A DNA stretch of 64,000 nt from Streptomyces monomycini (GTDB taxonomy: Bacteria > Actinomycetota > Actinomycetes > Streptomycetales > Streptomycetaceae), in contig NZ_JAFIQY010000010.1 in the NCBI RefSeq assembly GCF_022271435.1, positions 62,001-126,000 of the forward strand, in the 5' to 3' direction. Made by a program: the position numbers and the translations under genes. Under the pieces are notes generated by a model. It searched no databases. It was not told the origin of the DNA and saw only the letters and a program-made list of their open reading frames with translations. Below, in pieces: positions 16,097-24,590 of this stretch (its first letter is position 1; each line of letters begins with the position of its first letter).

Positions 16097-19000
16097 GTGA
16101 GTGACGGCGCGTATCTCCGGTTCCCGCATCTCCACGGCGAGATGCTGTGTTTCGCCGCCGAGGACGACCTCTGGGTGGCACCGCTGACGGCCGAGGGCGG
16201 CGGTACGCCACGGGCCTGGCGGCTGACGGTGGACCGCACCCGGATCAGCCACCCGCGGATCTCCCCGGACGGCGGACACATCGCCTTCACCACCTGGCGC
16301 AGCCTCGACCCGGAGATCCACCTCGCCCCGGTGGAGGGCGGCCCGGCCCGCCGCCTCACCTATTGGGGGAGCACCGACGCCCGGGTCTGCGGCTGGACCC
16401 CGGACGGCCAGATCCTGGCCGTCTCCTCGCACGGCCAGCCCTTCTCGTACTACTCCTGGGCCTACAGCGTCCCCACCGACGGCAGCCCCGGCGGCCGGCT
16501 GCCCTGGGGCCCGGTCTCGGACATCGCGGTCGCCGACTTCGCCGCGGACGGGCACCGGCTGGCGGGCGACGGCCATCCGTACGGGCACGTCGGCGACGGG
16601 GAGGGCGGCGACGGACACGGCTCCCGGGGCGGCCACGACGACTCGGTGGACCGCAAGACGCTGCTGCTCACCGGCAAGCCGCCGCACGAGCCCGCCTCCT
16701 GGAAGCGCTACCGCGGCGGCGCGATGGGGCGGCTGTGGCTGCACGGCACCCGGCTCGTGCCGGACCTGCGCGGCCACCTGGACGCGGTGATGTTCGTCGG
16801 CGACCGGATCGCGTTCCTCTCCGACCACGAGGGGATCGCCAATGTCTACTCCTGCAAGCCGGACAGCACGGACCTGCGGCGGCACACCGACCACGCCGAC
16901 TTCTACGCCCGGCACGCCGCCACCGACGGGCAACGCATCGTCTACCAGTGCGGCGGCGACCTGTGGCTGGTCGACGACCTGAGCCCGAGCGGCCGGCCCC
17001 GCCGCCTCCAGGTGCGCCTGGGCGGCCCGCGCGCCGGACGCCGCACGTACCAGATCCCGGCCGGCTCGCACATCACGTCCCTCGCCGTGGACACCACCGG
17101 GCGGGCCAGCGCCGTCGGCGTCCGCGGCAGCCTGTACTGGCTCACCCATCGCGACGGCCCGGCCCGCACCATCCACGACGAGCCGGGAGTACGCGTCCGG
17201 CTGCCCGAGATGCTCGGCTCCACCGGACGGATCGCCTACATCACCTCCGCCGAGGGCGACGACGCCATCGAGATCGCCGACCTGCCCAAGGCCGGCATCC
17301 CGCGCGACCCGCACCGCCTGGCGGCCGGCCGGCTCGGCCGGGTGCACGAACTGGTCGCCGCGCCGGACGGCGAACGACTGGCGGTGGCGGCGCACGACGG
17401 GCGGCTGCTGCTCGTCGACGTCTCGGCCGACGGCGACGGCGAGGGCCGGGTCACCGAGCTGATCAGGTCCGGCAACGGACCCGTACGGGACCTGGCCTTC
17501 TCCCCCGACTCGGGCTGGCTGACCTGGTCCCACCCCGGCATCGGCCGCACGCTGCGGCAGATCAAGATGGCCCGGCTCACCGGTACCGGCGCGGGGGACG
17601 GCGAGGAGGCCGCCCGCACCGTCGTGGACGTCACCAACGGCCGCTTCGAGGACGAGCAGCCGGTCTTCACCCGCGACGGCCGCTACCTCGCGTTCCTGTC
17701 CTGGCGCGGCTTCGACCCGGTCTACGACGTGCACACCGGCGACCTGTCCTTCCCGCTCGGCTGCCGCCCCTACCTCGTACCACTGTCCTCCGCCACGCCC
17801 TCCCCCTTCCAGCTCTCCGCCGACGGGCGGCCCGCGGCGGGCGGCCTGGACCCGGCACAGGCCCCGGTGACGGCCGAGGGCACGGCGCTGGTGGAGGTGG
17901 AGGGGCTGGCCAGCCGGGTGACGCCGTTCCCGGTGTCGGCGTCGAAGTACTCGGCGCTGCGCCCGGTCGCGGGCGGCGGGCTGGTCTGGCTGCGCTGGCC
18001 GATCTCCGGCGCGCTCGGCGAGACCTTCGCCAATCCCGACAACACCTCGGGCCAGCCCACGCTGGAACACTTCGACCTGGTCAAGGCCAAGCGCACCGAA
18101 CTGACCGGCGCCATCGACGCGTACGCGCTCAGCGGCGACGGCACCCGGCTGGTCGTCAACGACGAGGGCGACCTGCGGGCGGTGCCCGCGACCGAGCCGC
18201 CGGACGCCGACTCGACCGTCCACCTGGACCCGCGGCGCATCCTGCACGACGTGGACCCGCCCGCCGAGTGGCGCCAGGCGTACGACGAGGCGGGCCGGAT
18301 CATCCGCGCGTACTTCTGGGACCCCGGGCTGTGCGGTGTCGACTGGGAGGCGGTGCTGGAGCAGTACCGGCCGCTGGTCGAACGGGTCGCCTCGCCCGAC
18401 GAGTTCGCCGACCTGATGCGCGAGGTGCTGGGCGAGCTGGGCACCTCGCACGCGTACGTGACGGCCGGCAAGCGCAACGAGGGACCGCCGCACTACCAGC
18501 GCGCGATCGGCCTGCTCGGCGCCAACTTCGTCTTCAAGGACGGCTACTGGGTGGTGCGGCGCATCCTGCCCGGCGACTCCTCCGACTCCCGGGCCCGCTC
18601 GCCGCTGGCCGGTACGGGCATCCGCGAGGGCGCCGCGCTCACGCACGTGGACGGCCGCCGGGTCGATCCGGCGGCCGGGCCCGCCCCGCTGCTGTCCGCG
18701 GCCGGCGGCACCACCGTCGAGCTGACCTTCGCGCCCGAGGGCGGCGGCCCGTCGCGGCGGGTCGCGGTGGTCCCGCTGGTCGACGAGCGGCCGCTGCGCT
18801 ACCAGGACTGGGTGGCCAAGCGCCGCGAGGTGGTGCGCGAGCTGAGCGACGGCCGGTGCGGCTATCTGCACATCCCCGACATGGGCGGCTCCGGCTGGGC
18901 GCAGTTCAACCGCGACCTGCGCATGGAGGTCTCGCGGCCCGCGCTGATCGTGGACGTACGGGGCAACGCGGGCGGCAACATCTCCGAGCTGGTCGTCGAG

Positions 19001-19483
19001 AAGCTGACCCGCACCATCGTCGGCTGGGACCTGACCCGCGACGCCCGGCCGGTCAGCTACGCCAGCAACGCGCCGCGCGGCCCGGTCGTCGCCGTCGCCG
19101 ACGAGATGACCTCCTCCGACGGCGACATGATCACCGCCGCGTTCAAGCTCCAGGGCATCGGCCCGGTCGTGGGTCTGCGCACCTGGGGCGGCGTGGTCGG
19201 GATGACCGGGCGGCACCGGCTGGGCGACGGTACGTACATCACGGTGCCGATGAACGCCGCCTGGTTCGAGGCGTACGGCTGGGGCGTGGAGAATCACGGC
19301 GTGGAGCCGGACATCGAGGCGCCGCGCTCCCCGCTGGACTGGGCCGAGGGCCGTCACCCGCAGCTCGGCGTCGCCGTCCGTACCGCGCTGGACCTCCTGG
19401 AACGCCACCCCGCCGCGACGCCGCCCGACCTGTCCGGCGTACCGGACCGGCGGCGCCCCCAACTGCCGCCCCGCAGCGGCTGA
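16097..19483 (+). CDS. tri: Tricorn protease homologue (S41 family)
   Basis: A 1128-residue cytoplasmic protease that trims peptides released by the proteasome or other proteases. The N-terminal two thirds are beta-propeller repeats (RISPDGGHIAFTTW, FTRDGRYLAFLSWRGF). They are followed by a helical C1 domain with the S784-H785 pair in GELGTSHAY, a PDZ domain (around EGAALTHVDGRRVDP), and the C2 domain with the nucleophile region MTSSDGDM (Ser1006/1007) and NHGVEPDIE. These match the tricorn catalytic layout (Ser-His, Ser, Glu). The GTG at 16097 gives the usual short N-terminus before YLRFPHLHG. The frame is open upstream through the TetR region, which is only antisense. Confidence 0.92.
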   Translation: MSDGAYLRFPHLHGEMLCFAAEDDLWVAPLTAEGGGTPRAWRLTVDRTRISHPRISPDGGHIAFTTWRSLDPEIHLAPVEGGPARRLTYWGSTDARVCGWTPDGQILAVSSHGQPFSYYSWAYSVPTDGSPGGRLPWGPVSDIAVADFAADGHRLAGDGHPYGHVGDGEGGDGHGSRGGHDDSVDRKTLLLTGKPPHEPASWKRYRGGAMGRLWLHGTRLVPDLRGHLDAVMFVGDRIAFLSDHEGIANVYSCKPDSTDLRRHTDHADFYARHAATDGQRIVYQCGGDLWLVDDLSPSGRPRRLQVRLGGPRAGRRTYQIPAGSHITSLAVDTTGRASAVGVRGSLYWLTHRDGPARTIHDEPGVRVRLPEMLGSTGRIAYITSAEGDDAIEIADLPKAGIPRDPHRLAAGRLGRVHELVAAPDGERLAVAAHDGRLLLVDVSADGDGEGRVTELIRSGNGPVRDLAFSPDSGWLTWSHPGIGRTLRQIKMARLTGTGAGDGEEAARTVVDVTNGRFEDEQPVFTRDGRYLAFLSWRGFDPVYDVHTGDLSFPLGCRPYLVPLSSATPSPFQLSADGRPAAGGLDPAQAPVTAEGTALVEVEGLASRVTPFPVSASKYSALRPVAGGGLVWLRWPISGALGETFANPDNTSGQPTLEHFDLVKAKRTELTGAIDAYALSGDGTRLVVNDEGDLRAVPATEPPDADSTVHLDPRRILHDVDPPAEWRQAYDEAGRIIRAYFWDPGLCGVDWEAVLEQYRPLVERVASPDEFADLMREVLGELGTSHAYVTAGKRNEGPPHYQRAIGLLGANFVFKDGYWVVRRILPGDSSDSRARSPLAGTGIREGAALTHVDGRRVDPAAGPAPLLSAAGGTTVELTFAPEGGGPSRRVAVVPLVDERPLRYQDWVAKRREVVRELSDGRCGYLHIPDMGGSGWAQFNRDLRMEVSRPALIVDVRGNAGGNISELVVEKLTRTIVGWDLTRDARPVSYASNAPRGPVVAVADEMTSSDGDMITAAFKLQGIGPVVGLRTWGGVVGMTGRHRLGDGTYITVPMNAAWFEAYGWGVENHGVEPDIEAPRSPLDWAEGRHPQLGVAVRTALDLLERHPAATPPDLSGVPDRRRPQLPPRSG

Positions 19484-19524
19484 GCAAGGCCCCCGCACAC
19501 CCTCCGCACGACAGGAGCACCTGC

Positions 19525-20121
19525 ATGGCAACCCACATACGCACAGCGTCACTGGCCGTCACCGCAGCGTTGACGGCCGGACTCGCCACGGCCACCGCAC
19601 CCGCCCACGCCGCCTCCCCGCCCGGCCGGGCGGGCCCGACCCACCTCGTCTTCGAGAAGAACCAGCGCGACCCGGCCGCGTCCCGGGTGCGCCTGGTGCG
19701 GTCCGGCACCGGCAAGACGCTGGCCGAGTACCGTGCCGGGTCCGGCCAGGGCGGCACGGCGGGCCGCGACGAGTGCGTACGGAACAAGGGCTGGCTGCCG
19801 GACGGCACGTACCGGGTGCTCTCGCACACCACCCGCAAGAAGGGCGGGCGGGACGGCATCAACGGCTACGCGATCCACGTCGGCGACAAGGTGTGCCGGG
19901 ACGGCAGCACCCGGCGCACCGCCCTGTTCGTGCACAGCGAGATGCGGTCGGACGGCGCCCAGGGCATCGCGGTGCCGGGCCGCGACAGCCCGTACCGCTG
20001 GGACGGCGACGTGGACTACCGCTCGCTGGGCTGTGTGAAGCTGGCTCCGGCGGACATCAAGAACCTCTTCGCGGCGGCGGAGCGGTACGGGTGGCCGACG
20101 TCGCTGAAGGTCGTCAAGTAG
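19525..20121 (+). CDS. Secreted L,D-transpeptidase-like (YkuD-type) protein
   Basis: A 198-residue exported protein with a clear signal peptide (to about residue 32, ending AHAAS). The mature part contains a region resembling the YkuD active site: a histidine in FVHSEM, followed about 30 residues later by SLGCVKLAPAD, equivalent to the S-x-G-C-[RK] motif whose cysteine is the nucleophile. The spacing is longer than in the commonest L,D-transpeptidases and the protein is short, so it may act on another substrate. AGGAG precedes the ATG. It lies 41 bases after the tricorn gene and could be cotranscribed. A strong hairpin follows. Confidence 0.7.
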   Translation: MATHIRTASLAVTAALTAGLATATAPAHAASPPGRAGPTHLVFEKNQRDPAASRVRLVRSGTGKTLAEYRAGSGQGGTAGRDECVRNKGWLPDGTYRVLSHTTRKKGGRDGINGYAIHVGDKVCRDGSTRRTALFVHSEMRSDGAQGIAVPGRDSPYRWDGDVDYRSLGCVKLAPADIKNLFAAAERYGWPTSLKVVK

Positions 20122-20142
20122 GGCGTTTCGCCATCCGGTCGA

Positions 20143-20172
20143 GGGGTGCACCCGCCGGAACGGGTGCACCCC
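20143..20172. terminator. Bidirectional hairpin terminator
   Basis: A 12-bp perfect stem (GGGGTGCACCCG / CGGGTGCACCCC) with a six-base loop, between convergent genes ending at 20121 and 20189. Confidence 0.75.
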
Positions 20173-20188
20173 CGCACCAGAAGCCCCC

Positions 20189-21070
20189 TCAGTGGTTCGC
20201 GCGCACCTTCTCGTCCGCCTCCCCGCCCGCGCCGACCAGCCCCACGCGCATCCCCTCCAGCCGGTCGCCGAAGCGCCGCATCTCGCGCTGCCCCACCGTC
20301 CCGATGACGGACGGCAGGTAGCCGCGGACCGACTGCATGCCGCGCAGCCACCACTGCCCGTACACGTGCGACGAGCGGCGCTCGACGCCCGCCACGATCC
20401 GGTCCACGGCCGGGCTCAGCGGGTACGTCTTGTTCGTCGGCCAGGGCAGCCGCTGCCGCAGCTCGCGCATGATGTCGTCCTGGTCGGCGCCGCGCACCAT
20501 GTCCGTGTCGGTCCAGCTCAGGTAGCCGACGCCGACCCGTACGCCCTTGTGGCCGACCTCGGCGCGCAGGCTGTGCGCGAACGCCTCGACGCCGGACTTG
20601 GAGGCGCAGTACGCGGTCATCATGGGTGCCGGGGTGAGTGCGGCGAGCGAGGCGATCTGGAGGAAGTAGCCGCGCGACTCCGTCAGGACCGGCAGGAACG
20701 CGCGCCCCGTGACCGCGCCGCCGATGAGGTTGACCTCGATGACCCGCCGCCAGGACACCGGGTCGGAGTCCACGAACGGACCGCCGGTGGCCACCCCGGC
20801 GTTGGCGACCACGATGTCCACCTTGCCGAAGCGCGCCTTGACCTCGCGCGCCACCTGGGCCATCGCCTCGTGGTCGGTCACGTCGGCATGCCAGTGCGCC
20901 GCCTCGCCGTGCATCGAGGCGGCGACCCGCGCCAGTTCCTCCGGCTCCAGGCCGACCAGGGCGAGCGTGGCGCCGCGTGCGGACAGTTTGCGGGCGAGGA
21001 GTTCGCCGACCCCGCGGGCCGCGCCGGTGACGACGGCGACCTGTCCCTCCAGGCTCCTGCGTGCGCTCAT
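20189..21070 (-). CDS. SDR family oxidoreductase of the monooxygenase operon
   Basis: A 293-residue short-chain dehydrogenase with T15-GAARGVG-22, NAG in VVANAGVATGG, and catalytic S and YCASK. The C-terminal ~60 residues extend past the usual SDR core (RRSSHVYGQWWLRGMQSVRGYLP). It is last in a three-gene operon: its ATG overlaps the hydrolase stop as ATGA (21067-21070). From context, it probably interconverts an alcohol and the ketone used by the monooxygenase. The direction and substrate are inferred only. Confidence 0.88.
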   Translation of the reverse strand: MSARRSLEGQVAVVTGAARGVGELLARKLSARGATLALVGLEPEELARVAASMHGEAAHWHADVTDHEAMAQVAREVKARFGKVDIVVANAGVATGGPFVDSDPVSWRRVIEVNLIGGAVTGRAFLPVLTESRGYFLQIASLAALTPAPMMTAYCASKSGVEAFAHSLRAEVGHKGVRVGVGYLSWTDTDMVRGADQDDIMRELRQRLPWPTNKTYPLSPAVDRIVAGVERRSSHVYGQWWLRGMQSVRGYLPSVIGTVGQREMRRFGDRLEGMRVGLVGAGGEADEKVRANH

Positions 21071-22029
21071 ACGGTCTTCTCCTTCGCGTCGGTGGCCGCC
21101 TCGGCACGGTCGTCACGGGCCGGCAGGTGGTCCCGTACCAGCTCCCGGATGCGGGCGATGACCGCGTCCGGCTCCTCGATGGGCGTCATGTGCCCGGCTC
21201 CGGGCAGCTCGGTCATGCCCAGGAACTGGGGCAGTACGGAGGCCAGCCGCCGGGAGAGGACGATCGGGGTGAGCCGGTCGGCGGTGCCCGCGACGACGGC
21301 GGTCGGCACCTCCAGCCGGGCGGCGCCGCCGGTCAGGTCCAGCCCGGCGAGGACCTTGCCCCACTTCGCCCGGGGGCGCACCTGGCAGGCGTGCACGATG
21401 CGTGCGCACGCCTCGACCTGCTCGGGCGTGGCGGCGGGCCCCATCGTGGCGTACTTCAGGATCCGCTTGGCGACCGCGCTGACGGGCCCGAGCGGCGCCC
21501 GCGATCCGAGGACGACCTGGTGCGCGACGCGCCGGCCGCCCGGCGAGCGCAGCGGGATCACCAGGGCCTCCGCCGTCAGGTTCGCGCTGCCGGTGCTGCA
21601 CAGCAGGACGGCGGCGGCCCGCTCCCGGAACTCCGGGCGTTCGGCGGAGGCCATCATCGTCATGCCGCCCATGGAGTGCCCGGCCAGCACGGCCCGCTCC
21701 CCCGGTTCCAGCGCGGCGCCGAGGACGGCGGTCAGGTCGTCGGCGAGCGCGGTGGTGCTGTAGCCGCGCGGGCCGGCCGAGGGGGTGCGGCCGTGCCCCC
21801 GCTGGTCGTAGAGCACCACCTTGTGATCGGCGGCGAGGTCCCTGACGACCGGGGCCCAGAAGGCGGTCGAGCAGGTCCAGCCGTGCGACAGGACGACGGC
21901 GGGGGTGCCGGGGGCCTCCGGCCCGTGGATCTCCACGTGCAGCCGGGAGCCGTCGGCGGAGGTGGCGGTCAGTTCACGGCGCGGTACGGGCGGCGCGTAC
22001 CGCCCGTGGGTCATGGGGGCCGGTGCCAT
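21067..22029 (-). CDS. Alpha/beta hydrolase of the monooxygenase operon
   Basis: A 320-residue alpha/beta-hydrolase: oxyanion-hole HGW in SHGWTCS, nucleophile elbow GHSMGG, an acid in the AGTADRLTP strand, and catalytic His in GAGHMTPIEEP. No signal peptide. The start at 22029 (MAPAPMTHGR) shares a base with the monooxygenase stop (TGATG); a second ATG six codons in could also serve. Placed between a Baeyer-Villiger monooxygenase and an SDR, it is the natural esterase for the ester or lactone product. Confidence 0.88.
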   Translation of the reverse strand: MAPAPMTHGRYAPPVPRRELTATSADGSRLHVEIHGPEAPGTPAVVLSHGWTCSTAFWAPVVRDLAADHKVVLYDQRGHGRTPSAGPRGYSTTALADDLTAVLGAALEPGERAVLAGHSMGGMTMMASAERPEFRERAAAVLLCSTGSANLTAEALVIPLRSPGGRRVAHQVVLGSRAPLGPVSAVAKRILKYATMGPAATPEQVEACARIVHACQVRPRAKWGKVLAGLDLTGGAARLEVPTAVVAGTADRLTPIVLSRRLASVLPQFLGMTELPGAGHMTPIEEPDAVIARIRELVRDHLPARDDRAEAATDAKEKTV

Positions 22030-23555
22030 CACGCCACCGCCTTCGCGGCCTGCCCGGCCCGTGCGCCCGTACGGGACGCCGGTACGCGCAGCACTTCGTA
22101 CTCCGCGAGGTCCACCTCCCGGGTCAGCTTGCGGAACTCGGCGGTCGTACCGGGCCAGGCCGTCGTGTTGCGCCCGTTGGCGTCCAGGTACCAGCTGTCG
22201 CAACCGCCGGTGGTCCACACCGTGCGCTCCATCCGCCGCTGGATGCCGCGGGTCCAGGCGTGCACCGCGGAGGGCCGCGCGTTCAGCGCGATCTTGCCGC
22301 CCAGTACGTCCAGCTGCCGCATGTAGTCGACCAGGTAGTTCAGCTGGGACTCGATCATCAGGATCATCGAGCTGTTCCCGAGGCCCGTGTTGGGCCCGAT
22401 GATGGTGAGGAAGTTGGGGAAGCCGGCGGCGCTGGCGCCGCGCAGCGACTCCATGCCGTCCTTCCACTCCTCGGCGAGGGTGGTGCCGTTGGCGCCGGTG
22501 ACGCGGTGGGCGATCGGCATGTCCGTGACGTGGAAGCCCGTACCGAAGACGATCGCGTCCGCCTCGGTCTCCGTACCGTCCGCGGCGACCAGCACATTGC
22601 CCCGGACCTCCTTCAGTCCGCTCGCCACCACGTCCACATTCGGCTGCGTCAGCGCCGGGTAGTACGAGTTCGACAGCAGGATGCGCTTGCAGCCGATGCG
22701 GTAGTCCGGCGTGAGCTTGGCCCGCAGCGCCGGGTCCTTCACGGCCCGCTTCATGTGGCCCTTGGCCAGGCCCTCGATCAGCCCCAGCTCGTTCGGGCGC
22801 TTGGTGAAGGCGCTGACCTGCATCTCGCGGATGCCCCACAGCAGTCCGCGGCGCGCCACCCGGGTCGCCGGGACCCTGGTGTGCAGCCAGCGTTCCAGGC
22901 CGCTGATCCGCCGGTCGGCGCGCGGCAGCACCCAGGCCGGGGTGCGCTGGAAGAGGGTGAGGCGGTCGACCGTCGGCTGGACGGCCGGCACGATCTGGAT
23001 CGCCGAGGCCCCCGTACCGATCATCGCGATCCGCTTGCCGCGCAGGTCGTAGTCGTGGTCCCAGCGCGCCGAGTGGAACACCTTCCCCGGGAAGGAGTCC
23101 AGCCCGGGAACGTCCGGCACCTTCGGGTCCGACAGCGGCCCGGTCGCGGACACGACCACGTCCGCCGTCAGGGCGCCCCGCGCCGTCTCCACCTCCCAGT
23201 GCAGTTCCTCCCCGTTCCACCGCAGGCTGCGCACCTCGGAGTCGAACCGGATGTGCGGCCGCAGCCCGAAGGTGTCGGTGACCCGCTCCAGGTACGCGCG
23301 GATGTGCGGCTGTCCGGAGAAGTTGCGCGGCCACTCGGGGTTGGGCGCGAAGGAGAACGAGTACAGGTGCGAGGGCACGTCGCACGCGCATCCCGGGTAG
23401 CTGTTGTCACGCCAGGTGCCGCCCACCGAGCCGGCCCGCTCCAGGACCACGAAGTCCGTGATGCCCTGGCGCCGCAGCCGTACGGCCGCCCCCAGACCAC
23501 CGAACCCCGATCCGATCACCGCCACCCGTACGTGCTCGTGTTCGCGCTCGGCCAT
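22029..23555 (-). CDS. Flavin-dependent (Baeyer-Villiger type) monooxygenase
   Basis: A 508-residue class B flavoprotein monooxygenase that inserts oxygen next to a ketone using NADPH and O2. The FAD-binding fingerprint is G15SGFGGLG22. The Baeyer-Villiger signature F-x-G-x3-H-x3-W is present as FPGKVFHSARWD, and the NADPH Rossmann motif as GTGASAIQI. WRDNSYPGCACD after the first fingerprint is also typical. It is the first gene of a coupled operon (TGATG to the hydrolase, then ATGA to the SDR). The operon is read divergently from the MerR gene, which probably regulates it. Confidence 0.9.
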   Translation of the reverse strand: MAEREHEHVRVAVIGSGFGGLGAAVRLRRQGITDFVVLERAGSVGGTWRDNSYPGCACDVPSHLYSFSFAPNPEWPRNFSGQPHIRAYLERVTDTFGLRPHIRFDSEVRSLRWNGEELHWEVETARGALTADVVVSATGPLSDPKVPDVPGLDSFPGKVFHSARWDHDYDLRGKRIAMIGTGASAIQIVPAVQPTVDRLTLFQRTPAWVLPRADRRISGLERWLHTRVPATRVARRGLLWGIREMQVSAFTKRPNELGLIEGLAKGHMKRAVKDPALRAKLTPDYRIGCKRILLSNSYYPALTQPNVDVVASGLKEVRGNVLVAADGTETEADAIVFGTGFHVTDMPIAHRVTGANGTTLAEEWKDGMESLRGASAAGFPNFLTIIGPNTGLGNSSMILMIESQLNYLVDYMRQLDVLGGKIALNARPSAVHAWTRGIQRRMERTVWTTGGCDSWYLDANGRNTTAWPGTTAEFRKLTREVDLAEYEVLRVPASRTGARAGQAAKAVA

Positions 23556-23608
23556 GCCGCCGCCTCCCGAGTTCGACCGTCAGAACGTCTAGCCTTCGGA
23601 TTAACCGC

Positions 23609-23687
23609 GCCAGCAATCACTGGCACGATTGGAGGGTAGGACACGGACGTACCGAGCGGTAGGGGGTCTGCGGCGGTTAGTTACCGC
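23609..23687. promoter_or_regulatory. Inverted repeats in the monooxygenase/MerR divergent promoter
   Basis: GCCAG-N6-CTGGC (23609-23624) and GCGGT-TAGTT-ACCGC (23673-23687) lie in the 179-bp interval between the divergent genes. A reverse-complement of the second repeat's arm (TTAACCGC) also occurs at 23601-23608. They are candidate binding sites for the adjacent MerR-type regulator; promoter hexamers are not clear. Confidence 0.4.
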
Positions 23688-23734
23688 TGGTTGCACCTCG
23701 GCGGGGGCCTGGTGGGGCGACATAGGGTGAAGCC

Positions 23735-24562
23735 GTGGATGAGAAGACGCACGGCGATCCCGGACCTCCCGCCGACCCCGGCACCCCCGCTTCCGGCCCC
23801 GGCCCCCGCGAATACCGCATGGCCGACCTCGCCGAAGCGGCCGGCATCACCGTCCGCACCCTCCGCTTCTACCGCGAGCGCAAACTCATCCCGCCGCCGC
23901 GCCGCGAAGGCCGCATCGCCTGGTACAACGAGCACCACCTCGCCCGCCTCCACACCATCGCCGGCCTGCTCGAACGCGGCCACACCCTGGGCGGTATCGC
24001 CGAACTCCTCGCCGCCTTCGACACCGGCCGCGACGTCGGCGAACTCCTCGGCCTGGAGGACACCCTCGTGGCCCCCTGGTCCGAGGAGACCCCCGTACGC
24101 CTGACTCCCGGGGAACTCGCCGACCACTTCAAGGACGACGTCACCCCGGAGAACCTCTCCGCCTCCCTCGACATCGGCTACCTGGCCGTCGACGGCGACG
24201 AGTTCGTGCACATCAGCCGCCGGCTGCTCGACGCCTCCACCGAACTCGTCGCCAACGGCGTGCCGCTGGCCGCCGTCCTCGAAGCGGGCCGCGCGGTCCG
24301 CACCCACGCCGACGCCCTCGCCGACCTGTTCATCTCGGTCGTCCGCACCCACGTCCTGGCCGACGTCCTCGACCGCGCCGCGGCCGGCGAGCCGCTCGAC
24401 CCCACCGAGGCCGCCCGCATCACCCAGACCATCGAAAAGCTCCGCCCCATCTCCAAGGGCATCGTCGACGCGGAACTGTCGATGGCGATGGACCGGAGGG
24501 TGCGGGCGGAGCTGGACTCGTGGCGGCGGGAGACGGATGGAGGGGGCGGGAGCGGGGACTGA
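23735..24562 (+). CDS. MerR family regulator
   Basis: A 275-residue regulator. A ~25-residue Pro/Gly-rich leader precedes the MerR DNA-binding domain (about residues 28-95), with YRMADLAEAAGITVRTLRFYRERKLIPPPRREGRIAWYNEHHLARL. A helical region follows to the end, larger than the minimal metal-sensing MerR type and without conserved cysteines, so an organic ligand is likely. GTG 23735 follows AGGGTGA; the alternative ATG at 23819 would remove the leader. It is divergent from, and probably controls, the monooxygenase operon. Its stop codon lies in the loop of a terminator hairpin. Confidence 0.87.
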   Translation: MDEKTHGDPGPPADPGTPASGPGPREYRMADLAEAAGITVRTLRFYRERKLIPPPRREGRIAWYNEHHLARLHTIAGLLERGHTLGGIAELLAAFDTGRDVGELLGLEDTLVAPWSEETPVRLTPGELADHFKDDVTPENLSASLDIGYLAVDGDEFVHISRRLLDASTELVANGVPLAAVLEAGRAVRTHADALADLFISVVRTHVLADVLDRAAAGEPLDPTEAARITQTIEKLRPISKGIVDAELSMAMDRRVRAELDSWRRETDGGGGSGD

Positions 24563-24579
24563 CCGGTCCCCGCTCCCGC
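24546..24579. terminator. Terminator hairpin overlapping the MerR stop codon
   Basis: A 14-bp perfect stem (24546-24559 with 24566-24579) whose six-base loop contains the MerR TGA. It separates convergent genes and can act in both directions. Confidence 0.7.
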
Positions 24580-24590
24580 GCCCGGCCCGC

